Source: Hydrogenobacter hydrogenophilus
GTDB lineage: Bacteria; Aquificota; Aquificia; Aquificales; Aquificaceae
Direction: 5' to 3'
DNA length: 64,000 nt
Assembly: GCF_900215655.1 (NCBI RefSeq)
Contig: NZ_OBEN01000008.1
Coordinates: forward strand, 1 to 64,000
The notes under the pieces are model-generated. The model made no database searches, was not told the DNA's origin, and saw only the letters and a program-made list of their open reading frames with translations. The first letter of the stretch is position 1, and every line of letters starts with the position of its first letter. Shown here piece after piece: positions 34,467 to 46,600 of this stretch. The position numbers and the translations under genes were made by a program.

Positions 34467-35831
34467 ATGATAGACACTCATTGCCACTTAGACCTTCTTA
34501 AGAAAGAAGACCTTGAGGATACCCTCAAAGATTCTTCCCTTGAGCATCTCATAACGGTAGGTTATGATAGAAAAACCATAAAGAACGCTTTAAAACTCGC
34601 ACAGGAAAATGAGCGTATTTTCTGCGCTATAGGTTTTCATCCCCACGAAGCGGATAGTGTCAGCGATGATGACCTTTTGTGGCTAAAAGAACTCGCAGAA
34701 AAGAACCATAAGGTAAAAGCTATTGGTGAGATGGGTCTTGACTTTTACAAAGACTACTCGGATAGGAAAAAGCAGGAGGATGTGTTTAGGAAGCAAATTA
34801 ACATAGCAAGAGAGCTGGGTCTTCCCATAGTAGTTCATAGCAGAGATGCGGAAGAAAAAACCATAGAAATACTCAGAGAGGAGAGAGCTTACGAAGTGGG
34901 TGGAGTTATTCACTGTTTTACCGGAAGCTACACATTTATGAAAAAGTGTGTGGACCTTGGTTTTTACATATCCTACTCTGGAATAATAACTTACAAGAAT
35001 GCAGACACTCTCAGAGAAGTATTAAGAAAGACACCCACCGCAAGGATGCTTATAGAGACGGACAGTCCTTTTTTGGCACCACAGCCTGTTAGAGGAAAGC
35101 CTAACAAACCTTCCTACATATGGTATACAGCGGAAGTTATGGCAAAGCTTATTCCTAACTCTTCCGTTGAGGATATAGACCGCATGACCTCCGAAAACGC
35201 CAAACTACTCTTCAACATAGGAAATAACGGAAGGAAAGATACCATAACCTATGTTATAAACAACAAGCTTTACATAAATTTAACTAATAAGTGCAACTTG
35301 CACTGTGCTTTCTGTCAGAGGGAAAGAGAGAGAAACTTTATGGTAAAGGGCTATTGGGTTTGGACATCAAGAGATCCGAGCGTTGAGGAGGTTATCAAAG
35401 AGATAGGAGATCCCACAAAGTACGATGAAATAGTTTTTTGCGGATACGGCGAGCCTACATTGAGGTTTTCAGCGCTCAAAGATATAGCCAAGTATGTTAA
35501 GTTAAAAGGTGGTAAGGTGCGCGTTGATACGAACGGTCTTATGTTTACCTACCTTCCAGAAGAAAAGTTATCAGAGCTTAAGGGTTTAGTTGATGTTTGG
35601 TCTGTTAGTTTGAACGCTCACGATGAAGAAACGTATAACAAGGTGTGTAGGCCAGCGCAAGGTGATGCTTTCAGTAAGGTTATAAAGTTTATTAAAAGAG
35701 CTTTGGAAGAAGGTTTTGAGGTAATTGCTACCGCTGTTGATTACGAAGGTGTTGACATAGAAAGGACAAGAAAACTTGCAGAATCTCTTGGAGCTAAATG
35801 GAGGTACAGACCTTACGAGGTGGTAGGCTAA
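34467..35831 (+). CDS. TatD-family hydrolase fused to a radical SAM domain
   Basis: A 454-residue fusion. Residues 1-255 are a TatD metal-dependent nuclease (DTHCHLD, GFHPHEA, GEMGLDFY, VVHSRDAEE, GVIHCFTGS, ETDSPFLAP). Residues about 265-454 are a radical SAM enzyme with CNLHCAFC binding [4Fe-4S], GYGEPTLRF and VDTNGL. A TatD-associated radical SAM family exists in other bacteria; its substrate is unknown. No Shine-Dalgarno; a TATATT box lies 9 nt before the ATG. Confidence 0.9.
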   Translation: MIDTHCHLDLLKKEDLEDTLKDSSLEHLITVGYDRKTIKNALKLAQENERIFCAIGFHPHEADSVSDDDLLWLKELAEKNHKVKAIGEMGLDFYKDYSDRKKQEDVFRKQINIARELGLPIVVHSRDAEEKTIEILREERAYEVGGVIHCFTGSYTFMKKCVDLGFYISYSGIITYKNADTLREVLRKTPTARMLIETDSPFLAPQPVRGKPNKPSYIWYTAEVMAKLIPNSSVEDIDRMTSENAKLLFNIGNNGRKDTITYVINNKLYINLTNKCNLHCAFCQRERERNFMVKGYWVWTSRDPSVEEVIKEIGDPTKYDEIVFCGYGEPTLRFSALKDIAKYVKLKGGKVRVDTNGLMFTYLPEEKLSELKGLVDVWSVSLNAHDEETYNKVCRPAQGDAFSKVIKFIKRALEEGFEVIATAVDYEGVDIERTRKLAESLGAKWRYRPYEVVG

Positions 35832-35891
35832 TAAAATACACTTATCTAACCATAAGTAATTTTTATGTATTATACACAGTAAGGTGGTAAA

Positions 35892-36334
35892 ATGGGAAAA
35901 CAGGGGTATCATATGGTAGATCCAGATATACTTTTGCTTGCTATAGTTAACATGGCGGAAGGAGTAAAGAACCTAATAGGAGACAAAGGAGCAAAAGCAG
36001 TGCTCAGAGACGCAGGAAGACAGGCAGGTCCCAAACTTCTGGAAAGCTTAATAGGGCATTTTCCTGAAACTTTAACAAAAGAAGAAGCCTTAAGGAGAGC
36101 CTGTATAATACTTGAGGACTTGGGCTTTGCCAAGAAGATAGAAAAGGTGGATGGAGAGGTGAAGATAGAAGAAGACATATTCACGGACGCCATAATAGGT
36201 GATAATTTGTCCGAATCCCCAGTCATATACTTCTTTGCTGGTCTTATAGAAGGTTTTGTATCCTTTATGAGTAATGAGAGAATAACTCTCGTACCAGAAA
36301 GCGTGGAGAGGGGTAGGATAGTCTACAAATACTG

Positions 36335-36335
<1 letters not shown>
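35892..36335 (+). CDS. V4R-like (4-vinyl-reductase fold) hypothetical protein
   Basis: A 147-residue protein I cannot name. The layout (helical N-terminus with LRDAGRQAGPKLLE, a middle LEDLGFAKKIEKVDGEVKI, then SPVIYFFAGLIEGFVSF and a terminal beta strand) resembles V4R small-molecule-binding domains, but their usual cysteines are missing (there is one Cys, near residue 73). Weak assignment. Start after AAGGTGGTAAA; the stop is followed by the PAP2 ATG in a 1-nt overlap. Confidence 0.6.
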
Positions 36336-37979
<1,644 letters not shown>

Positions 37980-37989
37980 AATTTATCCC

Positions 37990-38694
37990 ATGTTTGTGTA
38001 CGAGAAGATAAGTTCCGAAAGGCTCATCCTACATCTTCACGGCTTTGCATCAAACACAAAGAACTCAAAAGTGAGCATGCTAACGGATTACATCTACAAG
38101 AGTGGAAAGTTTTCTCTGTTTTGTATGGATATGGATTACCACACAACCACTACCAGCAAGGTATTAGAAGTTCTTGATACGCTTCTTAAAGGTTTTAAAG
38201 AAAGCTACAAGAAGATCCTTCTTTCAGGTAGCTCTCACGGAGCATATATAATTTTAAACTACATTAGGTTCTACGGAGGAGAGCTTATAAGCTCTGCACT
38301 GCTTTTTGCTCCATCTTACTCAACTTTGCAGTTAACACTTGCGCAAGAAGGTATAGAAAAGTGCCAAAGGTGGCTAAAAGGAGAAGAAGAACTGGTAATA
38401 AACGAATGCGAAACTGGTCTGCATCTCACCATACACAGAGATTTTGCCAAAGACATACTGGAGAAGGGCTACGAGATCATATCAGATGGGTGCGTGCATT
38501 TCCCTCAAGAACCTCCTATCCCTATACTAATAGTTCATGGTACTCAGGATAAGGTGGTGCCTGTAGAACACTCAAGGACCTTTGTAGAAAAGGTAAAAGT
38601 AAAAAAGTATATAGAGGTAGAGGATGATCACAGACTTAGCAAAAGCTTTGTTAAACTATTATACGAAGATAGGGTCTTTGAAATTTTTGATTGA
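37990..38694 (+). CDS. Alpha/beta hydrolase (YqiA-like esterase)
   Basis: A 234-residue hydrolase: oxyanion segment LILHLHGFASN, nucleophile elbow SGSSHGAYI, acid in VHGTQDKVVP and His in DDHRLSK near the end. The substrate is not predicted. Start ATG 37990 lies 10 nt after the tgt stop, without a clear Shine-Dalgarno; an in-frame extension inside tgt is less likely. Confidence 0.8.
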   Translation: MFVYEKISSERLILHLHGFASNTKNSKVSMLTDYIYKSGKFSLFCMDMDYHTTTTSKVLEVLDTLLKGFKESYKKILLSGSSHGAYIILNYIRFYGGELISSALLFAPSYSTLQLTLAQEGIEKCQRWLKGEEELVINECETGLHLTIHRDFAKDILEKGYEIISDGCVHFPQEPPIPILIVHGTQDKVVPVEHSRTFVEKVKVKKYIEVEDDHRLSKSFVKLLYEDRVFEIFD

Positions 38695-38769
38695 TGATTA
38701 TCATAACACGGTAAGTTCAAAGGCATATAGTTATAAATTGTATTAAGAACGAAAAAGGAGGTGTTAGTT

Positions 38770-39231
38770 ATGTTTGAATACAGTGAAAAGGTGCTTGATC
38801 ACTTTTTGAACCCAAGAAATGTGGGTGTGCTTGAGGATGCCAACGCTATAGGTCAGTGTGGTAATCCTGCTTGCGGAGATGCTATGCTGTTTACTCTTAA
38901 GATAAATCCAGAAAACGATGTGATAGAAGATGTTAGGTTCAAAACCTTTGGGTGTGGTTCAGCTATAGCGGTCTCTTCACAGCTGACCGAAATGATAAAG
39001 GGAAAACCCATAAGCTACGCTTTGAATCTTACCTACAAGGACATATTTGATGAATTAGGAGGATTACCACCCCAAAAGATACACTGCACTAACTTGGGAT
39101 TGGAAACCCTTCATGTAGCTATAAAGGATTATCTCCTCAAACAGGGAAGGATAGAAGAAGCGGAAAAAATACCCGGTTGCTACGAAGAGGAAGAAGAAGA
39201 AAGTGGAGAGTTTGAGTTTCTATCTACATGA
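38770..39231 (+). CDS. iscU: Fe-S cluster assembly scaffold IscU/NifU
   Basis: A 153-residue scaffold with ligands Cys35 (NPACGD, with the Asp37 that modulates lability), Cys62 (FGCGSA) and Cys106 (IHCTNLG), and a C-terminal acidic extension. Start ATG after AAGGAGGTGTTAGTT. First gene of a sulfur/Fe-S operon; overlaps the next gene by 4 nt. A symmetric ATGATTATCAT lies upstream at 38694-38704. Confidence 0.94.
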   Translation: MFEYSEKVLDHFLNPRNVGVLEDANAIGQCGNPACGDAMLFTLKINPENDVIEDVRFKTFGCGSAIAVSSQLTEMIKGKPISYALNLTYKDIFDELGGLPPQKIHCTNLGLETLHVAIKDYLLKQGRIEEAEKIPGCYEEEEEESGEFEFLST

Positions 39232-40268
39232 GTAAAAGGGCTGTTGCTCTTCTTTCTGGAGGGCTTGATAGTAGCTTAGCTGTCCGCCTTCTTAAGGATC
39301 AAGGCGTTGAAATTAAGGCTTTGTACTTTTACACAGGTTTTTGTATCACGGAACACAAAAGACGCCTTGGTCTTAAGAAGGAAGATGGACAGCAGTATGT
39401 CAATCCTGCCATCAGAGCAGCAGCCCAGCTTCAGGTACCCATAGAAGTTGTGGACATTTCCCAAGAGTACTTTAATGTAATCCTAAACCCCAAGTACGGA
39501 TACGGTAAAAATGTAAATCCGTGTGTGGACTGTAGAATTTTGATGCTAAAGAAAGCTAAAGAAATTATGGAAAGACAAGGCTACTCCTTTGTTATCACAG
39601 GTGAGGTACTGGGACAGAGACCCATGAGTCAGACGAGAGAGAAGCTAAAGCTCATAGAAAGAGATGCAGGGCTTGAGGGTTATGTGGTAAGACCCCTCTC
39701 TGCAAAACTTCTTCCTACGACAGTGCCAGAAAAACTCGGTTGGATAAACAGAGAAAAACTCTTAAGCATAAAGGGAAGGGGTAGAAACATACAGATACAG
39801 CTGGCAAAGAAGTACGGTCTTGAATACGAGCAACCTGCGGGTGGTTGTTGTTATCTTACTGACGAGAATTATGCCATCAAATTCAAAGAGTCCCTCGCAG
39901 TAGATGGTTTTATTACGCGCGAAGATCTTGTGCTGTTCTCTGTTGGCAGACACCTAAGACTTCCATCTAAAACAAAGCTAATAGTAGCAAGAAACGAAGG
40001 AGAGGCAAAGTTCTTAATGACCTTCAAAAATCGCTATGATCATGCCTACAGGAAAGATGGCAAAGGTACTTTTGTTCTGATAAAGGGAGAAATACCAGAA
40101 GGGGAACACCAGCTTGTGGCGGATATAGTGTCCAGATACTCAAAAAGAGAGCCGTGTTATGTTATCCTTAGTATAAAGGGAGAGCAGAAGGAAATATGGG
40201 CTCAGCCTATTGACGATGCTCTGCTAGATAGTTTTAAAATATACACTAAGAAAGGGGCTATGAGATGA
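39228..40268 (+). CDS. PP-loop ATPase, tRNA thiouridylase/MnmA-ThiI-like
   Basis: A 346-residue protein with the N-type PP-loop SGGLDSSLA, followed by paired cysteines NPCVDCR (about 102-106), TGEVLGQRPMSQT and GGCCYLTDE. The layout fits the tRNA-sulfurating MnmA/ThiI-related family with a C-terminal beta domain. The exact position and tRNA are not predictable. Flanked by IscU and TusA, so it probably receives sulfur from TusA or needs an Fe-S cluster. Confidence 0.75.
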   Translation: MSKRAVALLSGGLDSSLAVRLLKDQGVEIKALYFYTGFCITEHKRRLGLKKEDGQQYVNPAIRAAAQLQVPIEVVDISQEYFNVILNPKYGYGKNVNPCVDCRILMLKKAKEIMERQGYSFVITGEVLGQRPMSQTREKLKLIERDAGLEGYVVRPLSAKLLPTTVPEKLGWINREKLLSIKGRGRNIQIQLAKKYGLEYEQPAGGCCYLTDENYAIKFKESLAVDGFITREDLVLFSVGRHLRLPSKTKLIVARNEGEAKFLMTFKNRYDHAYRKDGKGTFVLIKGEIPEGEHQLVADIVSRYSKREPCYVILSIKGEQKEIWAQPIDDALLDSFKIYTKKGAMR

Positions 40269-40516
40269 ATTTGGAAGACATAAAACCCGATGTGGTTCAC
40301 GATGTAGTGGGCACTTTTTGTCCAGTACCCATAGCGGAGACTTCTAAGGTTATGAAAAGTATGAAGATAGGTGAGATCCTTGAGCTTATAGCTGATGATC
40401 CCGGTGTAGTTGAAGACATTCCCGCATGGTGTAATGCTACAGGGCAGGAATTTCTCGGCATGTACGAAGAGGACGGAGAGTACCATCTATTTGTGAGAAA
40501 AGTAAAGGAACTATGA
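40265..40516 (+). CDS. tusA: TusA-family sulfur carrier protein
   Basis: An 83-residue carrier with the hallmark CPVPIAET (CPxP) near residue 19. Moves persulfide sulfur to tRNA-modifying enzymes or to dissimilatory sulfur oxidation. ATGA overlap with the upstream PP-loop gene and 4-nt overlap with the next gene; this tight coupling favours the tRNA-thiolation role. Confidence 0.9.
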   Translation: MNLEDIKPDVVHDVVGTFCPVPIAETSKVMKSMKIGEILELIADDPGVVEDIPAWCNATGQEFLGMYEEDGEYHLFVRKVKEL

Positions 40517-40755
40517 GGGAGAGAATAACCTTTGACGCTAATCTCAAACAACTTATTGAAGAACAGCCTAAGATAAAGGAACTTCTGTATGACTACGGAC
40601 TTAAAAAGCTTGAGGAAGAAGACATAGCAGATGTGGTGCTTGACAAGCTTACTTTGAAAGGATTTTTCCGTATGATGGATTTAGATGACGAAACTCAGGG
40701 ACTTATATGGGAAAAGATACAACATTTATACAAAGAGATGGAGGATAAAAAATGA
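40513..40755 (+). CDS. Small helical DUF1858-like protein
   Basis: An 80-residue protein whose first half (FDANLKQLIEEQPKIKELLYDYGL) follows the DUF1858 pattern, without that family's CxxC. Unknown function; by position it may help cluster delivery between TusA and Nfu. Overlaps both neighbours by 4 nt. Confidence 0.6.
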   Translation: MRERITFDANLKQLIEEQPKIKELLYDYGLKKLEEEDIADVVLDKLTLKGFFRMMDLDDETQGLIWEKIQHLYKEMEDKK

Positions 40756-41003
40756 CACAAGAAGAGTTTCAGCAGGTAGAGGATGTTTTGAAAAAGATAA
40801 GGCCTGCTCTTAAGGAGCATCACGGAGACCTAAAGATTGTTGATATTAAAGAAGGGAATGTTTACCTCCAGTTTGAAGGTGGTTGTACCGAATGCCCTAT
40901 AGTTGATGCAAGCGTAAAAGATGTGGTGGACATGGCTATACGGGGAAATCTCTCTTGGGTCAAAAAGGTGGAGATACTACAGCCCAGACTCCACATTGGA
41001 TGA
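40752..41003 (+). CDS. NifU C-terminal-like (Nfu) Fe-S carrier
   Basis: An 83-residue Nfu domain with EGGCTECPIVDASVKD (CxxC) and the preceding DIKEGNVYLQF strand. Transfers [4Fe-4S] clusters to targets. The stop overlaps the aroE start (ATGA). Confidence 0.92.
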   Translation: MTQEEFQQVEDVLKKIRPALKEHHGDLKIVDIKEGNVYLQFEGGCTECPIVDASVKDVVDMAIRGNLSWVKKVEILQPRLHIG

Positions 41004-41800
41004 AGATATCTGGAAAGACGCAAGTCTACGGTATAGTAGGCTACCCTGTTAGGCACTCTCTGTCCCCTGTGTTCCAGAATGCTTCCTTTGAGTACTTTTC
41101 TGTAGATGCCATCTACGTAGCTTTTGAAGTAAAGCCGGAGGACTTCACTACTGCTTTTTTGGGATTGAGAGCCTTAGGAGTAAAAGGTGTAAACATTACT
41201 TTACCTTTTAAGGAAAGAGCACTTGAACTTTGCGACTTTTTAGATGAACATGCAAGAGAAATAGGTGCTGTAAACACTATAAAGTTTGCAAACCGGATAG
41301 AGGGATACAACACTGACTGGATAGGCTTTCTAAGAGCACTAAAGGACTTGGAGGGAGACATAAAAAACAAGAAGGTTTTGGTTTTGGGGGCAGGTGGTAC
41401 TTCAAAAGCTGTAATTTATGCACTCAGCAAGGAAGGTTGTTATGTTTACGTGTGGAACAGGACCATTCAAAAAGCGCTTGAGTTAGCAGAAAGATTTTCT
41501 ATACATGTGGTAAGCCATCCTGAGGATGTGCTTGATGATGTGGATATAATTGTAAACACAACCTCTGTAGGTTTATCAGAAAGGGACCCTCACCTTTTTG
41601 ATTATGAAAAGATAAAAGAGAGCCACACGGTTTTTGATGTTATATACAAAAGGACGCCTCTTTTGGAAAAGGCTATAGAAAAAGGAGCAAAAGCACAAGA
41701 TGGACTTGTTATGCTTCTTTATCAAGGAATAGAGAGCTTCAGGATATGGACTGGTATGGAAGTACCTTTAAACGTTGTAAAAGATAGTTTATCTCTTTAG
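41000..41800 (+). CDS. aroE: Shikimate dehydrogenase
   Basis: A 266-residue NADPH-dependent enzyme of aromatic amino acid synthesis. Shikimate site YPVRHSLSPVFQNA, NITLPFKE (Lys-Asp), GAVNT, NADP loop LGAGGTSKAV and TTSVGLS. ATG 41000 overlaps nfu by 4 nt. The 3' end overlaps convergent argB. Confidence 0.95.
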   Translation: MKISGKTQVYGIVGYPVRHSLSPVFQNASFEYFSVDAIYVAFEVKPEDFTTAFLGLRALGVKGVNITLPFKERALELCDFLDEHAREIGAVNTIKFANRIEGYNTDWIGFLRALKDLEGDIKNKKVLVLGAGGTSKAVIYALSKEGCYVYVWNRTIQKALELAERFSIHVVSHPEDVLDDVDIIVNTTSVGLSERDPHLFDYEKIKESHTVFDVIYKRTPLLEKAIEKGAKAQDGLVMLLYQGIESFRIWTGMEVPLNVVKDSLSL

Positions 41801-42696
41801 CTCACTATCTCCGTACCTATACCTTCTTCCGTAAAAACCTCTAAAAGTATGGAGTGTGGACATCTACCGTCTATAATGTGAACTTTTTTAACACCCGCTT
41901 GTAGTGCTTTGATGGCGCTTTTTACTTTTGGTATCATCCCACCCTTTATAGTACCATTTTTTATAAGCTGATAGATCTCCTCTTTGCTTATTGAGGATAT
42001 AACCTCTCCGTGTTGGTCTTTTATACCCTCTGTATCTGTCAGGAATATGAGCTTTTCTGCCTTCATGTACCTTGCAACTTCGCTGGCAACCACATCGGCG
42101 TTTATGTTATATGCTTCTCCATGCGAGCCTACACCGATGGGTGCTATAACGGGTATGTAATTGTTGTCCATTAGGGTGGAAAGTAAGTGTGTGTTGATGC
42201 TCTCTACCTGTCCTACAAAACCTATGTCCTCTTCTGGTACTTCAAGCCCCAACTCTTTAAAGTACTCTTCTTTGTCCAATTTCTTAGCCTTTATGAGGTT
42301 TCCGTCCCTACCTGAGAGTCCCACCGCGTATACCTGCTCACCACTGTGTTTGTTTATAAGTGCTACTATGTCTTTGTTTATATCTCCTGCGAGTACCATC
42401 TCCACTACATGCATAGTCTCTTCATCCGTTTTTCTCATACCTCCTACAAATTTGGCCTCTATTCCAAAACTCTCTAAGGTCTTGTTTATCTGTGGTCCTC
42501 CACCGTGCACTACTATTACCTTTATTCCCACATACCTAAGCAATAGAACATCTTTTGCAAAGCTCTCTCGTAGAGACTCTTCGATCATGGCAGAGCCTCC
42601 GTACTTGATCACAAAGGTCCTGCCATAAAACTGCCTTATGTAAGGGAGTGTGGATTGGAGCATTTTAGCCTTGTATATAAGCTCTTTTATAGACAT
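41797..42696 (-). CDS. argB: Acetylglutamate kinase
   Basis: The 299-residue kinase has FVIKYGGSAM, VHGGGPQIN, AVGLSGRDGNLI, NINADVVASEVA and TDTEGI. Second step of arginine synthesis. The N-terminal helix suggests the arginine-inhibited hexameric type. Last gene of argF-valS-hldD-argB; starts 10 nt inside hldD. Confidence 0.95.
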   Translation of the reverse strand: MSIKELIYKAKMLQSTLPYIRQFYGRTFVIKYGGSAMIEESLRESFAKDVLLLRYVGIKVIVVHGGGPQINKTLESFGIEAKFVGGMRKTDEETMHVVEMVLAGDINKDIVALINKHSGEQVYAVGLSGRDGNLIKAKKLDKEEYFKELGLEVPEEDIGFVGQVESINTHLLSTLMDNNYIPVIAPIGVGSHGEAYNINADVVASEVARYMKAEKLIFLTDTEGIKDQHGEVISSISKEEIYQLIKNGTIKGGMIPKVKSAIKALQAGVKKVHIIDGRCPHSILLEVFTEEGIGTEIVS

Positions 42697-43613
42697 GAGG
42701 ATAGCTCCTTTAGGTAGTCCTTTATGCCTTCTTCAAGGGTGTAGTCTGGTGTGTATCCAAGGTATTCCTTTATTCTGGTTATATCTGCCTGCGTGTACTT
42801 CTGATAGAAGTCATAAGGGCAGTCAAAGTACTCTACCTCTGTCTTTATACTTAGCTCTCTACTTAGTATTTCCACTATCTCATTAAAACTTCTTGCAGTG
42901 CCTGTGCCTACATTGAATATACCAGACACATCTTTTTCTAAAGCCAACATGTTAGCCTTTACCACATCCTTTATGTAAACAAAATCCCTTTTTTGCTCTC
43001 CCCACTTGAAAAGTCTGGGTCTTTCCCCTAAGACGAGCTTTTTGTATATTTGGTATATCATACTTGCTGACTTGCCTTTGTAGGCTTCTCCTTGTCCATA
43101 AACATTAAAGTATCTAAAGCCTACTACCTTTATGTGAGGATACTTTTCCATAAAGTTTGTTGCTATTCTGTCCATTACAAGTTTGGAAAAGCCGTATATG
43201 TTTTCGGGTTTTAATTCTCCTTCTTCTCTCATGGGTGGTGGTACATTTCCGTACACACCGGCAGAAGATGCGTATATGAGTTTAGCTTTCCATGAAAGAA
43301 CCGCTCTGAGCACATGCCTAAAGCTCTCAGCGTTAACCTCCATCATAAGCCTTTGGTCTGTTATAGTGGTGTCCGTAATGGCAGCTTTATGAAACACCAC
43401 ATCAAACTCATACTCCTTTGTGATCCAGTCCCATAACTCTGCGTCCCTTATATCGCCCGTTATTACTTCTCCTTTGAAGCCAAGTAGGTTTTTAAAATGA
43501 CCAGAAGAGAAGTCATCAAGTACATACACTTTTGAGCTTGGATACCTTTCTTGCAAACTCTTGGCTATGTTGGAACCTATAAAACCCGCTCCTCCTGTTA
43601 TAAGTACTCTCAT
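42687..43613 (-). CDS. hldD: ADP-L-glycero-D-manno-heptose 6-epimerase
   Basis: A 308-residue extended SDR enzyme for LPS core heptose. NAD motif ITGGAGFIGSNIA, catalytic YGFSK (Tyr-x3-Lys), FRYFNVYGQGE and KWGEQKRDFVYIKD. Implies a lipopolysaccharide-bearing envelope. Overlaps valS by 4 nt. Confidence 0.93.
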   Translation of the reverse strand: MRVLITGGAGFIGSNIAKSLQERYPSSKVYVLDDFSSGHFKNLLGFKGEVITGDIRDAELWDWITKEYEFDVVFHKAAITDTTITDQRLMMEVNAESFRHVLRAVLSWKAKLIYASSAGVYGNVPPPMREEGELKPENIYGFSKLVMDRIATNFMEKYPHIKVVGFRYFNVYGQGEAYKGKSASMIYQIYKKLVLGERPRLFKWGEQKRDFVYIKDVVKANMLALEKDVSGIFNVGTGTARSFNEIVEILSRELSIKTEVEYFDCPYDFYQKYTQADITRIKEYLGYTPDYTLEEGIKDYLKELSSCL

Positions 43614-46600
43614 GGAGAAACCTCTGTAGTACTTACTTCTTTAAGGGACTTTATTAGGCTTTCTAACTTGGCTTTTTCTGTATTTAGCTCCTCCTCTAAT
43701 GACCTTGCCTTTTGTACTTCTTCCTGTGGTGCTTTCTTTAGGAAGTTTTCGTTGCTCAGCTTCTTCTGAATGTTTTCAAGGGTTTTTAGGACTTCTTGAT
43801 ACCTTTTAGTGTAAGAAGCTAAGAGCTCATTAACCTTTATGCCCTCTTCCACAGGTATGAAAAACTCAAAGTCTTTATAAAAGCCCGCTACGGAGTTTGC
43901 AGGTTTTTGTTCTACCTTGATAAGATCCTCAAGTCTTGCCAAGCTGAGTATATGTTCTCTGAACTCTTCATACTCGTCAGCGTCTGCCTTGTAATAAAGC
44001 TTTATCTTCTTTGAAGGCTCTATCCTCAGATCACTCCTGAGAGACCTTATGGCGGATATGATGCCTTTTATTTTTTCCACTTTTTCTTCTGCCTCTGGAA
44101 AAACTTCCTGCGGGTTAAATGTGGGAAATTCTGTCAGAGATATATCCTCTTTGTAAGCTGTGGGTAGCTTAGAGTAGAGCTCTTGGGTTATGTAAGGCAT
44201 AAAGGGATGCAAAAGTTTGAGAATTTTGTCAAACACACTAAGGAGTACCGTTTGTACAGTTATCCTTTCTGCCTTTATTTTTGCTTCTTGTAGCTGTTTT
44301 TCTTCCTCAGATAAGCCATCTTTGGGTTTTGCATAAAGTCTGAGCTTGGACATTTCCAAGTACCAATCACAAAACTCTCCCCAGACAAACTCGTAAAGGG
44401 TTTGGCTTGCTGTAGAAAACTCATACTCAGATAGAGCTAAGTTGACCTTTTGAATGACTCTGTTTAGTTTTGTGAGTATCCAAAGGTCTTCGCTCCTTGG
44501 AGGTGATGCGTAGGGCATGTTTTGAAGAAGATGGTCGTCTAGGTTCATTAGGATAAACCTTCCCGCATTCCATAGCTTGTTGGCAAAGTGCTTGTATCCC
44601 TCAAACCTCTTTTCAGATAGTTTTATATCTCTGCCTTGCACGGTAAGCACCGCAAGTGTGAATCTCAAGGCATCCGCACCGTAGCGTTCTATTATGTCCA
44701 ATGGGTCTATTACATTGCCTTTAGTTTTTGACATTTTTTGCCCCTTTTCGTCTCTTACGAGTGCATGTATGTAGACATCTCTAAAGGGAACATCTTCCAT
44801 AAAGTAAGTGCCCATCATTATCATGCGCGCAACCCAGAAGAAGATGATGTCAAAGCCTGTCACTAAGAGATCTGTAGGATAAAGGTTCTCAAGGTCCTTG
44901 GTCCTCTCTGGCCATCCGAAAACACCAAAAGGCCAAAGGGCAGAAGAAAACCATGTGTCTAAAACATCCTCTTCTTGCGATAAGTTTTCAGAACCGCAGT
45001 GCTTACACCTCAAAATAAACACGTACCTTTTAGATTTAGGGTCATACTTGTACCTGTTTCTTTTTTCTGTAAGCAATGCCATAGGATTTAGGTCTTGAGA
45101 TAAAAAGAGTCTAAGAGAGTGAGCGTCCAGCTTTGTAGAGTGGTATTTGTGGAAAGCAAACTTTTTGTAAAAGTCAAGCACTGTCAGTTCAGGGTGAGCA
45201 AAGGAAGGTGAGTTTAGAACTTTCTCCACCTCTTCTGGGGTAAAAGCGTAGTTTATCTTACCGTCCGCTATAAGGTTAAAGATAATCTTGTCATAGACCC
45301 TATCAAAATCATCATCTGTGAATACATTCTCCTTACCACAGTCCCTACAGTACCATACGGGTATGCGATGCCCCCACCATATCTGCCTTGATATGCACCA
45401 ATCTCTTAGGTTTTCCATCCACTGCAGGTATATCTTTTTCCAACCCTCTGGTATGAATCTTATCTTTCCTTCTTCAACAACCTTTATGGCTCTGTCCCTT
45501 ATCTTTGGGTCTGAAACTTTAACAAACCACTGCTCCGAAACCATAGGTTCTATAGTGGTCTTACATCTGTAGCACTTACCTACAGCGTGCCTATGATGCT
45601 CTACCTTTTCCAAAAGCCCCATCTGGGAAAGCTTTTCCACTATTTTCTCCCTTGCGGTGTATCTGTCAAGACCACTGAAATCACCTGCATTTTCGTTCAT
45701 ACGAGCGTGCTGGTCCATGACCTTTACAAAAGGTAGATTATGCCTTTTACCTATTTCAAAGTCCTTTGGGTCGTGAGCTGGTGTGATTTTGACCGCTCCT
45801 GTGCCAAAGTCTGAGAGCACCGATTCATCCGCTATGATGGGTATCTCTGGTGCTACCTCTTGTCCTGACATGGACTTTCTTTTCCAATTTACTAAAGGGA
45901 GTCTCACTTTTTTACCTATAAGGCGTTTGTATCTCTCATCTGCAGGATGGACCGCTACCGCAGTGTCTCCCAACATGGTTTCTGGCCTTGTTGTTGCAAC
46001 AGTTATGTATCCAGACCCATCTACTAAGGGATACTTTATGTAGTAAAGCTTTCCATCTTCTTCCTCGTGCTCCACCTCAAGGTCAGAAAGAGCGGTCAGG
46101 TCTCTTGGACACCAGTTTATTATGTACTCACCCCTATATATGAGCCCATCTTCGTAGAGCTTTCTAAAAGCGTATCTAACAGCCCTTGAAAAACCCTCAT
46201 CAAGAGTAAATCTCTCCCTTTCCCAATCAACACTGACACCGAGCTTTTCAAGTTGTTCCTTTATAGAGTTTCTGGAAATGGGAACCCACTCCCAAACTTT
46301 TTTGATAAACTCCTCCCTACCAAGGTCTAACCTGTTTTTACCCTCATCTTGCAGTTTCTTATCCACCACATACTGAGTGGCAATACCTGCGTGATCAAAA
46401 CCCGGCACCCACACTACGCTTTTTCCTAACATTCTCTGCCATCTGCATATGATGTCCTGGAGAGTGGCGTTCAGAGCATGACCCATATGAAGAGATCCTG
46501 TTACATTAGGAGGAGGTATAACTACAGAAAACTTGTTTTCCTTATTAGCTTCTGATACATGATAGAGGGCTTTTTCCACCCAACTTTTTGAATGCTTGTC

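Noticed and set aside
38694-38704. Palindrome ATGATTATCAT upstream of iscU as a Fur or IscR site
   Set aside because: Too short and A/T-rich to tell from chance; mentioned under iscU only.
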